Below are positions 54,560-64,000 of a stretch of DNA of 64,000 nt, piece by piece. The stretch is from Cellulosilyticum sp. I15G10I2. GTDB lineage: Bacteria > Bacillota > Clostridia > Lachnospirales > Cellulosilyticaceae. Position numbers and translations under genes: made by a program. The stretch spans positions 62,001-126,000 of the forward strand of contig NZ_FMMP01000009.1 of NCBI RefSeq assembly GCF_900095725.1, in the 5' to 3' direction. Within the stretch, counting starts at the first letter, position 1; every line of letters begins with the position of its first letter. The notes beneath the pieces are model-generated. The model had not been told where the DNA came from, searched no databases, and saw only the letters and a list, made by a program, of their open reading frames with translations.

Positions 54560-57500
54560 CTATCTTAGTGCTACTTTTGAAAGTATTTTTAGTGTTTCTT
54601 CTACTGACATGGACTTACTTGGTAATACTTGTCTGTTTGGATTGTTTACGATATTAAGCTCAACCCCAGCATAAACATAGGCTCTGTACTGAGTTTGGAA
54701 AGCTCCTATATTGGTTACACTCTGTCTATTTTTAATCTGAACAGATGTAATGGGTCTATTATATACTTTCTCATAGGCCTGCATAATAATATAAATAGCT
54801 TCATCCTGTCTGATCACTTTATCTTGACCGATACTCGTTATACCCTTTATTCCTCTATTTTTTAGGTATTCCATATAATCAGTATTTCTCTTAGCCCCAA
54901 GTATTCTTGCAACTGCCCCATATACCTGCCTTTTTGTGGCGCCAGTTTTAATCATATAGGCATCTAATACAAAAAAATCTGTTAAATTATATTTCGAAAT
55001 CATATTTTGATACGCCGCAAGACTTGGGATAGTGTTTGCAATACCAGTCTTGCCAGTGAAAATATAAATTCCTAATTGATGCGCTTCAATAGTATAGCCG
55101 CCATTTGCCTGCAACACCTCGACACTGCTCCAAGTTCCTTCTAAATAATAACCATTTACTGAATAACTGTCTAAGATACTTGTAATAAGTATAGGCTTTT
55201 CGATCTCATATACAGCTACTGTCTTATCTGTTTGTTTCTTTAAAATACTTTTTACAGAACTTTGATGATCTTCTTTAATATTCGCTATAGCACTATCAAT
55301 AATATCTTTTAATGATTCATCATTAATAGTTCCTTTACTTAATTCATTTTCAAGTCGTGTGATAATACGGATTCTTTCTCTGTCAACCAATTTATTAAGT
55401 GCTATCATAATATCATCCTCTAGGATCATATCTTCTTGATCTATATAAATAATATCCATATCAATACATATTTCTGGTGATAAGGTGTCTTCCCCGTTAA
55501 CCTTACTTCCAGCTGCCATTTTAATAAAATCTAACTTAATATAATAATCTTTAATTTTCTTTTGATTCTTCTGGGCAACTGCTTCCTTAATCGCTTCATT
55601 ATCAGCAGTAAGCGTATACGGTCTTATACTTATTGATTCCGTACCAAGTACAGCATTAATAATTACATTTAAGTCGCTGGCTTTATTTAGCATTGTAGCT
55701 GGCAGATAATAGGTAAGTCTATTCATGCCTTCTAGTGTCTGCAAGTCATATGCACTTTTCACAGCAAGTTCTGCATTAATATATGACGCTTTATACTTAT
55801 AAGCTGCTGAGAATCTATTTTCTCCTTCTACTTCCCAGTACGCTTTTCTTCTTAGTTTCTCTACCTCATCCTCGAAACGCTTAAGATATTCACTAAACTT
55901 ATTATCCTTGTCTTGGTCATCTTGATCAAATTCCGTTCTTGCAACTACCTTTTCTGAATAAAGCGATCTTGGATAGTCTCCATTTTCTGGTTTAGCACTG
56001 GTTTTATCAACAACTCTTACTTTAATATCATATCTTCTTCCAGGTTTAAGGTTATAAAGTTTATAGACAAAATGCCTATAACCTGACGTTATGGTACTTG
56101 GATCTTCAATCGATAGAACTGATACCCGCGAATAGTCCAAGCGATAATTATCATCTGTCTCGCCTTGAACTGCTATTTCAAATTCATAATCATTTGGAAC
56201 ATTTGCACCACCTGGTATAGGCGCTAAGAAACTAATGACCGTCTCTGTTTTAGGATCATATGTATATTTGCTAGGTGTTTCTACCTGAAGCTTTATAGGC
56301 CTTTCAACCGGATGAGTCGTAACAGGTACCATAATCCACTCTGATCTGACCATGGTTCCGTTAACGATGCATACTGTACGCACATAATAATAATAAATGG
56401 TATTAGGTGAAAGATTGTTATCTTCTAACCTTAAGCTGTCTGAAGACTGAACGGGTTCAACTTGATACCACCCGCTAGCTGATGGATTGCCTCCTATAGC
56501 CATAAGATTTGGTTCTGATGTTCTGAATCCAACAACTTTATTATTATCAGAAACTAATGCCTCTATATTTAATTGACGTCTTTGTTCATTTTCATTAAGT
56601 TTAACATCTGTTGCTCTTGCGATTTCATAATAAAGTTTCGTTATATCCTCATCTTTTTCAAGCTTTGCTTCTGCCCACTTTAAGATAGCCGTAGTATTAT
56701 TAGGCTGAGACTCTACCCAAAAGTCCTGTGGTGCAGGCGGCACTTTATCTTCTGGTTTAGGCGGCTGTGGCAAAGCTGTCGTTGTAAAGCTAAGAATCTT
56801 TGAGAATATTGAATACCTTGAATCTTTTGGCTGCAAGTCTTTAAACACATCTAATCTTACTCTCGTTTTTACATAATACACTTGATTCGCATCTAAACCT
56901 TCTAATGACAATTTGACTGGCGGCGGATTTTGAACATCTCCTAGCGAATCAACCGTGTAAACAATGGGAAGAACGCCTCCGTTTCTTAAAGACTCCATCT
57001 CATCATCAGTTAAAAGTATCGTAGTATCTGCAGCATGCTTATAACGTGCTACACCTGTTTCAACTACAAAATCTTGGTCTGTATAAGCTGTTTTTTTATC
57101 ATTTTTTTGATAAAGAAAAATCTCATAAATTCCTTTGTAAGACGTTTCAGTGGTTGTTTCATCTAGATGAAGCGCTGCTGGCTTAAGCATCTTTTTTACA
57201 TAATTCGTAATATTAATTTTATCAATCTCAATATCATAATTAATTTTTGGCGGCAATGGATTCATTACCGAGCGGTTTATGCTCTCAAGCTTTGTAGGTG
57301 TTGGTATAATTTCTATTACTGTATCAAGAGGTACTGAAATGTCGTTTGAATCCTGACTTACAGCAATTTTTGCACCGATGTCACTTGGATCAAATATTGC
57401 TCTAATGCTTGCATAATAAACTTTAGGCACTGTATAGGCAGGCATTGTCATTTCATTGCCTGGTGTATAATCGTTCCCGTTAAATCTATTGTCTTGAACC

Positions 57501-59347
57501 TCTATAAACTCCCAACCTGTTTCATTGATAGATTTAAGCACAACTTCTTCCACTAAAAAGTTCCCTGTACTTTCTATGTATTGTCCCGATCCAGCCTCAC
57601 CACTTACTGCTTCTACTACAATTTTACCACTCACAAGGTCTTTGGATACTTTAAATATCTTAATGACCTTCGAATCTGAGGCAGGTCGTGTCGCACCGCT
57701 TTCTTTTTTGGTTTGGTGGAAGGAAAGTTCATAATAGATTGCACCCTTCGCTAAAATAGCCTCTAACTCACTTTTTTGTGGTGCCTGCCAAGTTATATCA
57801 AATCCAATGGCCTGTGGTGGATCTTCTAGGTTATCTCCCGGCACAGCATAAATATTGTTAATACTTTGTATTTTAGATACTGGCGGTGGCGGTGTTTCAT
57901 TATTAATACTAAATTGTATGATTTGAGACTGAAGGGCTGCTTTGCCGCCAATATCTGCTTCGACTTGGAAGTAGGTGGTCTCAGCTGTATTAGGTACGTA
58001 GATATAGATGAGCTCCGAATTATTTAATCCACCTGGATAGTTATGGTATACCAACGGTGAAACATTATCGTATAGTGTTCCTTGTTTTAAAGTATAGGTT
58101 ACAGCACCGTTTACTTTGTAAGGTTTAATCCAAATACCTACCTGACTCTCACTGGCTCTAAAAGCACTGTATTCCAAATAAGTATGTCCATTATTTTCCG
58201 GGCTGAATGTTCTTTGTCCTATGTCAAGACTACTCATAACACCGCCACTGAAACTTAATCCCGCATTTATCAACATACTAGAATCAAGTTTATCCCATTC
58301 TATAACTTTTACTTTATTATCATTATCCAGATAGTCCGTAGATTGATTGACATAAATACTCATCGTACTACCGCTTGTTTGCACCTGTCCATGCGTTGTA
58401 CCATTTCTTTTCACCTCTATGGGATTAGCTGGTATTGTGCTCCCTAAAGAAAAGTTAAGTGTAAGCGCATTGCTGCTCCCCCCACTTTCCCCTCCTGATG
58501 CTGAAGTCGCAATGGACATATTTAATACTGCTGAGATATCAGATCCTTCTACCTCAGTAAATACACTGCTGCCACCAATAATGGCTTTAGGTTTATCAAA
58601 TGATACTTTAACACCTGGACGACTACCCAAAGTTTCATCTCCGCTTTGAAGTGTATGTTTAGATTCTAGTGTTGGACCCGATGTTAAATGTGTAGGTGTA
58701 ACTGTAAACTTCTCAAGACCCTTTAAAGTGGTCAAAGTTCCTGTCTTTTGAATACTGCCACTGTCGTATGTTAATTCAAATGGTGTGATATAGCCTGCCT
58801 GTATCCCCTGCGTACTGATATGGATAGTCTGACCTTTAATTTGAAGTCTAATAGGGAGTGATCCTGCAGTAAAACTTAATTGCTGCTGTTCAAAACCTAC
58901 GGTTTTACCTGGGGCATCCAGCTGCAGATTGTTGTACTGAAAAACACCTAATGCTGGTGAAGTTGTCTGCCATGCCCAAGTCCCTGCATTATAGGTTCTA
59001 AAACTATATGTAGCTGGAGTCGTACTGAGACTAGCCCTCATCGTTACTTGTCCTGAAGCTGCTACATCAAATTCGAGATCAACTTTATTAGTAATTGATT
59101 GTTGAACATAATAACTCAATGTATATTTACCTATAGACTTCATATCCCATTTGACCCCGGCTTCATCTTTTTGAAGCCCATTGTTGTTGGGTTCTATCCC
59201 ATTCAACCCATCTAAAAGTCCTTGATCAGTAACCAACCTATAGTTAAATTCGCTATCAAACTCAGCCGGTGCAGCACTTAAACTTAGGACATTTAAAGAA
59301 CTTAAAAGCATAATAATGGTTAATAATAGTGCTACTCTTCTTTTCAT
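54560..59347 (-). CDS. Giant secreted fibronectin type III protein with SLH-like C-terminus (2)
   Basis: The 1595-residue protein has a signal peptide (RRVALLLTIIMLLSSLNVLS, cleavage near LSLSA-A). The first 450 residues are rich in Ser, Thr and Gly beta strands without a known match. Several fibronectin type III-like domains follow (FDITWQAPQKS, AILKWAEAKLEKDED, NTIYYYYVRTV). A domain like that of its neighbour begins near RLTYYLPATMLNKASDLNVI. SLH-like repeats end the protein (GATKRQVYGAVARILGA, VIRQDEAIYIIMQAYEK, SMSVEETLKILSKVAL). The 12-nt gap and shared layout show an operon of two divergent paralogues. Function unknown. Confidence 0.8.
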   Translation of the reverse strand: MKRRVALLLTIIMLLSSLNVLSLSAAPAEFDSEFNYRLVTDQGLLDGLNGIEPNNNGLQKDEAGVKWDMKSIGKYTLSYYVQQSITNKVDLEFDVAASGQVTMRASLSTTPATYSFRTYNAGTWAWQTTSPALGVFQYNNLQLDAPGKTVGFEQQQLSFTAGSLPIRLQIKGQTIHISTQGIQAGYITPFELTYDSGSIQKTGTLTTLKGLEKFTVTPTHLTSGPTLESKHTLQSGDETLGSRPGVKVSFDKPKAIIGGSSVFTEVEGSDISAVLNMSIATSASGGESGGSSNALTLNFSLGSTIPANPIEVKRNGTTHGQVQTSGSTMSIYVNQSTDYLDNDNKVKVIEWDKLDSSMLINAGLSFSGGVMSSLDIGQRTFSPENNGHTYLEYSAFRASESQVGIWIKPYKVNGAVTYTLKQGTLYDNVSPLVYHNYPGGLNNSELIYIYVPNTAETTYFQVEADIGGKAALQSQIIQFSINNETPPPPVSKIQSINNIYAVPGDNLEDPPQAIGFDITWQAPQKSELEAILAKGAIYYELSFHQTKKESGATRPASDSKVIKIFKVSKDLVSGKIVVEAVSGEAGSGQYIESTGNFLVEEVVLKSINETGWEFIEVQDNRFNGNDYTPGNEMTMPAYTVPKVYYASIRAIFDPSDIGAKIAVSQDSNDISVPLDTVIEIIPTPTKLESINRSVMNPLPPKINYDIEIDKINITNYVKKMLKPAALHLDETTTETSYKGIYEIFLYQKNDKKTAYTDQDFVVETGVARYKHAADTTILLTDDEMESLRNGGVLPIVYTVDSLGDVQNPPPVKLSLEGLDANQVYYVKTRVRLDVFKDLQPKDSRYSIFSKILSFTTTALPQPPKPEDKVPPAPQDFWVESQPNNTTAILKWAEAKLEKDEDITKLYYEIARATDVKLNENEQRRQLNIEALVSDNNKVVGFRTSEPNLMAIGGNPSASGWYQVEPVQSSDSLRLEDNNLSPNTIYYYYVRTVCIVNGTMVRSEWIMVPVTTHPVERPIKLQVETPSKYTYDPKTETVISFLAPIPGGANVPNDYEFEIAVQGETDDNYRLDYSRVSVLSIEDPSTITSGYRHFVYKLYNLKPGRRYDIKVRVVDKTSAKPENGDYPRSLYSEKVVARTEFDQDDQDKDNKFSEYLKRFEDEVEKLRRKAYWEVEGENRFSAAYKYKASYINAELAVKSAYDLQTLEGMNRLTYYLPATMLNKASDLNVIINAVLGTESISIRPYTLTADNEAIKEAVAQKNQKKIKDYYIKLDFIKMAAGSKVNGEDTLSPEICIDMDIIYIDQEDMILEDDIMIALNKLVDRERIRIITRLENELSKGTINDESLKDIIDSAIANIKEDHQSSVKSILKKQTDKTVAVYEIEKPILITSILDSYSVNGYYLEGTWSSVEVLQANGGYTIEAHQLGIYIFTGKTGIANTIPSLAAYQNMISKYNLTDFFVLDAYMIKTGATKRQVYGAVARILGAKRNTDYMEYLKNRGIKGITSIGQDKVIRQDEAIYIIMQAYEKVYNRPITSVQIKNRQSVTNIGAFQTQYRAYVYAGVELNIVNNPNRQVLPSKSMSVEETLKILSKVALR

Positions 59348-59498
59348 GTGCTATCTCCTCCAGATCTAAACTAGTAATCTATATGAATATCTCTTCAATA
59401 AATAAGTTTTCTCCTAATATTTATCGACATCATTTAGGTTTAACATAATATTCCTGCTTCATATTCGTAATAAAATCTTCCAATATATTGTCGATCGC

Positions 59499-60524
59499 TT
59501 ATCTGTTGGGTATTTGCTCAATGACCTTTTTAAAAGCTGTGGCTATAGGCAGCGCTTCCATTTGTGCCAATGTCACAAACCTGCCCTGTGAGATCTGATC
59601 CATAGTCTCTTTTGGCATTTCATTCTCCCTATTGCTTACTAACAGTGGCTTCATTTCCCACTTAAGGTGGGTAAATACATGCCTAACTGTGTTCAGTGGT
59701 TTAACCAGAAGCAACTGGTGCTTGATATTATCAAAAACGGTTTTATCTAACATAACAAATCCCCAAGTATTTGCTAATAGCCCTTCTTCGGGCCTTTTAA
59801 CCATATAGTAGCTTTGTTCTTTTTTAAAAATAATGACATAATAATACAAAGTCTTACTGTTTACTTTTTTACTTTTAACTGGATAATTTTCTGCTACTCC
59901 CGTTTGATAGCCACCGCACAATGTCTGTACCGGACATGCGGTACATTTAGGGTTTTTAGGAGTACAAACCAGTGCGCCGAGTTCCATTAAAGCTTGATTA
60001 AATCGATTAGGATCACTCGGCATAAGCGCCATAACCCTTTCATCAAATATTTTTCTATTTTTAGCAATACTAACATCTTCTTCTATTAAAAATTGTCTGG
60101 CAAGTATTCTCATTACGTTGCCATCCACCGCTGGAATAGGCTTATGAAAAGCAATACTTAAAATAGCACCCAAAGTATATGGACCAATTCCAGGTATTTT
60201 CTTAATAAGGTCACTATCAGTCGGGAAAACGCCCCCATATACTTCGTCTATCATTCTAGCGCCCTTATGTAAATTCTCAGCTCTTCTATAATAACCAAGC
60301 CCCTGCCAGTAAGTATAAACTTCTTCTAAAGAAGCACTGGCTAAACTATGAATAGTCGGAAATCTATCTATAAACCTTTCATAATACGGAATCACAGTAT
60401 CTACCTGCGTCTGCTGAAGCATAATTTCTGATACCCATATCGCATAAGGATCATTTGTGTTTCTCCATGGCATTTCTCTTTTATTGATGTCAAACCAAGC
60501 TAGTAATCTTTCTGCATAATCCAT
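59499..60524 (-). CDS. mutY: A/G-specific adenine glycosylase
   Basis: The 341-residue enzyme removes adenine mispaired with 8-oxoguanine. The helix-hairpin-helix is KKIPGIGPYTLGAIL (about 108-122), with catalytic residues E33 and D134 (IPAVDGN). The iron-sulfur cluster cysteines are at 187, 194, 197 and 203. The C-terminal NUDIX-like domain (about 225-341) recognises the oxidised base. Length and ends are normal. It lies alone between repeat copies D/E and the giant surface genes. Confidence 0.95.
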   Translation of the reverse strand: MDYAERLLAWFDINKREMPWRNTNDPYAIWVSEIMLQQTQVDTVIPYYERFIDRFPTIHSLASASLEEVYTYWQGLGYYRRAENLHKGARMIDEVYGGVFPTDSDLIKKIPGIGPYTLGAILSIAFHKPIPAVDGNVMRILARQFLIEEDVSIAKNRKIFDERVMALMPSDPNRFNQALMELGALVCTPKNPKCTACPVQTLCGGYQTGVAENYPVKSKKVNSKTLYYYVIIFKKEQSYYMVKRPEEGLLANTWGFVMLDKTVFDNIKHQLLLVKPLNTVRHVFTHLKWEMKPLLVSNRENEMPKETMDQISQGRFVTLAQMEALPIATAFKKVIEQIPNR

Positions 60525-60732
60525 AGCAAATTCCTTCCGTCATATAATACATTTTATATTATACTTATTTTACCATAAGTTCGGGAATTAAAACATATTA
60601 TTTCCTTGGAAATATATATTTTTTTACTTTTTTCTCCATTTTTCTCAAATTAAGCAATATAAGTGTTTATTTTACGTTTTAATATGAAGTCAAAAAACTA
60701 CAAATACTCTTTGTAAATTGAGTATCTATATA

Positions 60733-60830
60733 AGGTTCGTAAGGCTGACAGGGATACCTTACGCCTTTCCCGCCAACCCACGGCCTACCCGAGTCAAGTC
60801 GTAAGATACCCCTGCCTGCCAAGCGAACCT
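60733..60830 (-). repeat. Structured intergenic repeat, copy D
   Basis: Arms of 31 nt (60733-60763 and 60800-60830) pair with three mismatches and a few wobbles, the longest stem of the family. The minus-strand core (60764-60799, 36 nt) reads ACTTGACTCGGG, then G-rich to GGCGGGAAAGG. Against the other copies it carries a paired change: CTC/GAG at the base of the core is CTT/AAG here. It lies between atpC and mutY. Confidence 0.88.
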
Positions 60831-60894
60831 AATATCAGGACTTCAATTATAAAGATACCTAATATACTGCTATATGCAGTAGTTTTCGCACAGT

Positions 60895-60945
60895 CTGGTG
60901 GGTAGGCGGGAGAGCTAAAAGAGTTCCCTCACTCCCCTGCGGACT
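60895..60945 (+). repeat. Structured intergenic repeat, truncated copy E
   Basis: The right part of the core (CTGGTGGGTAGGCGGGAGAG) and a full-length 3' arm (CTAAAAGAGTTCCCTCACTC, then CCCTGCGGACT) are present. The matching 5' arm and the left part of the core are missing. It lies 64 nt from copy D in the opposite orientation. It appears to be a decayed or half-deleted element. Confidence 0.75.
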
Positions 60946-60981
60946 TTATCCAATAACCTAAAAAACAAAATCATAAAATAA

Positions 60982-61018
60982 AGTGCCCTAAATACCTTTT
61001 TTCAGGTCTTTAGGACAC
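60982..61018 (-). terminator. Terminator of the ATP synthase operon
   Basis: On the minus strand AGTGTCCTAAAGACCT and AGGTATTTAGGGCACT form an interrupted stem with an A-rich loop, followed by TTATTTTATG. It is 26 nt past the atpC stop. Confidence 0.85.
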
Positions 61019-61044
61019 TCTCCATACATTTTATAAATACTACT

Positions 61045-61455
61045 CTATCTTTCTTCTTTCAAGTTCAGCCTTACAATAGCTTTCTTAAGAGCAATCTCAG
61101 CTCTTACTTTGTCCATACTATCTTGTGACAAGCGGCCTTCTGCTCTTTCTTTAGCTTTTGCAGCTCTTTCAACATCTATGTCGTCCGGAAACTCTGAGGC
61201 GTCTGTAAGAATAACTACACTGTCAGTTGTAACCTCTGCAAAACCTCCCATAGTTGTTGCTTTCTTTAGTACGCCATCTTGCTTATAGCGAATAACGTTA
61301 TATCCAAGCAGTGCAACTACCGGCTCATGGTCATATAGTATCCCCATATCCCCTTCTGTTGTATGCAGTATCACTGTCTCTACTTCTTCATCTAGTATCA
61401 TTTTAAGCGGTGTTATTATTTGAAGCCTTAGTTTATTTTTTTCCACACCTATCAC
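61045..61455 (-). CDS. atpC: ATP synthase F1 epsilon subunit
   Basis: The roughly 136-residue epsilon subunit has the beta-sandwich domain (LRLQIITPLKMILDEEVETV, TTEGDMGILYDHEPVVALLG) and a C-terminal two-helix part (ERAAKAKERAEGRLSQDSMD). It couples rotation to catalysis and can inhibit hydrolysis. The start is uncertain: a GTG directly after the atpD stop (61455) or a GTG three codons later (61446), which has AGGTG a few bases upstream. Last gene of the operon. Confidence 0.95.
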   Translation of the reverse strand: MIGVEKNKLRLQIITPLKMILDEEVETVILHTTEGDMGILYDHEPVVALLGYNVIRYKQDGVLKKATTMGGFAEVTTDSVVILTDASEFPDDIDVERAAKAKERAEGRLSQDSMDKVRAEIALKKAIVRLNLKEER

Positions 61456-62904
<1,449 letters not shown>

Positions 62905-62911
62905 TTATAAA

Positions 62912-63781
62912 TTATTTGAGTGCCTCGGCCCCGCCTACAATCTCTGATAGTTCTTGCGTGATAGCTGCTTGTCTCGCTCTATTGTACTGAATGTTCAACT
63001 TTTCCATAATTTCTTCTGCATTTTCAGTTGCAGAATCCATCGCTGTCATTCTTGCACCTTGCTCACTTGCACTCGCTTCTACCAGACCACCATATATTAC
63101 GTCTGCTACATATCTTGGAATAACGTATCCAAGCACAGCTTCTGCTGATGGTTCGTAAACTAAAAGATCATTTGGCAGTCCGTCTTCTCTAGTTTCTTCA
63201 CTCTTTATACTTTCTATATCTATTGGCAAAATGCGAATCATAGTAGGCTCTTGCTGAATAGAAGATTTAAAACCTGTATAAGCCAGATATACTTCTCCAA
63301 CTTCACCTTTAATAAACTTATCTATTGCGTAATCAGCAATTTCTTTTGCCACTTTATAGGTAGGCTCTTCTGATATACCTAAAATTTCTTTAAAAACATT
63401 ATAACCTTTTGCTTTAAACAGCTCTTTGCCTCTTTTTCCAACTACAACTAAGTGAGCTTTTTGCTCATCTTTTATATGTTTCATAACTACTTTACAAATA
63501 TTTGCATTATAGCCTCCGCAAAGCCCTCTGTCTGCTGAAAGGGTTATATAGAGTGCCTTATCAGATTCATTTGGCTTTAAAAAAGGAGATCCTATACCAT
63601 TTGCATTTTTAGCTATTGACTGCATGGTTGTAAGCATTTTATTAAAAAAAGGTCTTGTTTTAAGTGCAGCTTCCTTGCTTTTATGAAGCTTTGATGTTGC
63701 TACAAGGTTCATGGCACTCGTAATTTTCTTGGTGCTGTCTATGCTTCGTATTCGCCCTTTAATATCTTGTAAAGACGCCAT
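62912..63781 (-). CDS. atpG: ATP synthase F1 gamma subunit
   Basis: The 289-residue central stalk subunit has the long N-terminal helix (ASLQDIKGRIRSIDSTKKIT, SAMNLVATSKLHKS) and the C-terminal helix (MTAMDSATENAEEIMEKLNI, QYNRARQAAITQELSEIVGG). The middle holds LSADRGLCGGYN. It turns inside the alpha-beta hexamer. It follows atpA by 21 nt. Confidence 0.98.
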   Translation of the reverse strand: MASLQDIKGRIRSIDSTKKITSAMNLVATSKLHKSKEAALKTRPFFNKMLTTMQSIAKNANGIGSPFLKPNESDKALYITLSADRGLCGGYNANICKVVMKHIKDEQKAHLVVVGKRGKELFKAKGYNVFKEILGISEEPTYKVAKEIADYAIDKFIKGEVGEVYLAYTGFKSSIQQEPTMIRILPIDIESIKSEETREDGLPNDLLVYEPSAEAVLGYVIPRYVADVIYGGLVEASASEQGARMTAMDSATENAEEIMEKLNIQYNRARQAAITQELSEIVGGAEALK

Positions 63782-63802
63782 TTATCGCACCCTCTCTGTT
63801 AA

Positions 63803-64000
63803 TTAGTTTGCTTTAAATCCTTGTTTGAATTCCACAACAATATTTTTAAGTTTTTCTTCCAGATCTTTTGTAATACCTTCTTTTTTAACAAGCTCTGCAA
63901 GAATCTCTGGATACTTCGTATCAACAAATTCAACTAATTCACTTTGGAATCTAACAACTTCCGCTACTGGTATATCTAAAAGATATTTTCTAGTTGCAGC
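63803..64000 (-). CDS. atpA: ATP synthase F1 alpha subunit, C-terminal end only
   Basis: The last 65 codons are in the window: KYLLDIPVAEVVRFQSELVE, then FVDTKYPEILAELVKKEGIT and the end FKQGFKAN. The helical end and its place before atpG identify the alpha subunit, the regulatory nucleotide-binding partner of beta. The rest lies beyond the right edge. Confidence 0.93.
   Translation of the reverse strand, partial: AATRKYLLDIPVAEVVRFQSELVEFVDTKYPEILAELVKKEGITKDLEEKLKNIVVEFKQGFKAN

Noticed and set aside
59400-59460. TCGATAAAT before the giant surface genes as a sigma-D promoter
   Set aside because: The only CTAAA or TTAAA boxes upstream are 4-10 nt away, too close for the 14-16 nt spacing.

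Overview
The window reads as a low-GC, flagellated, endospore-forming member of the Clostridia. Lachnospirales, close to Cellulosilyticum, is my best guess, but that is inference from gene content and I could not search for relatives. Every protein gene I can support is on the minus strand, so the DNA reads right to left in transcription order. No rRNA, tRNA or CRISPR array was seen.

In transcription order: (1) 64000-61045, the F1 part of ATP synthase (end of atpA, atpG, atpD, atpC). (2) 60524-50261, mutY and two giant secreted proteins with fibronectin type III and S-layer-homology-like parts. (3) 49976-43608, a ywmB-like gene, spoIID, spoIIQ, spoIIID, an mreB/mbl gene and flagellar rod genes flgF, flgG and a short flgJ-type gene. 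(4) 43594-42098, metK behind a SAM-I riboswitch, then a lipoprotein gene, recD2 and comFC. (5) 37445-29322, the late flagellar block yvyF, flgM, flgN, two flgK paralogues, flgL, fliW, csrA and flagellin. (6) 29205-16203, ten sugar and glycosyltransferase genes, very probably the flagellin glycosylation island. (7) 15845-10944, a small unknown gene, an ISL3 transposase remnant, flaG, fliD, fliS and two FliT/FlgN-like chaperone genes. (8) 10810-1, rpmG-secE-nusG-rplK-rplA, rplJ-rplL and rpoB-rpoC.

The order is very close to two Bacillus subtilis neighbourhoods (atp...ywmB-spoIID-spoIIQ...spoIIID-mbl-flhO-flhP and comFC-yvyF-flgM-flgN-flgK-flgL-fliW-csrA-hag-flaG-fliD-fliS-fliT), with lineage-specific insertions: the two giant surface genes, the sugar island and a second flgK.

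Regulation is unusually legible. There are near-consensus sigma-D promoters before flagellin and flgM, a CsrA hairpin in the flagellin leader next to csrA and fliW, an L10 leader with attenuator before rplJ, two L1-type mRNA binding sites before rplK and rplA, and a SAM-I riboswitch before metK.

The most interesting unexplained signal is a family of intergenic stem-loop elements (four complete, one truncated copy) at 11841, 31088, 50147, 60733 and 60895. A 36-37 nt G-rich core is nearly invariant, while the 25-31 nt arms differ between copies yet stay self-complementary within each. Compensatory changes and G-U wobbles that mostly fit one strand point to selection on a folded single strand. 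I do not recognise this family.
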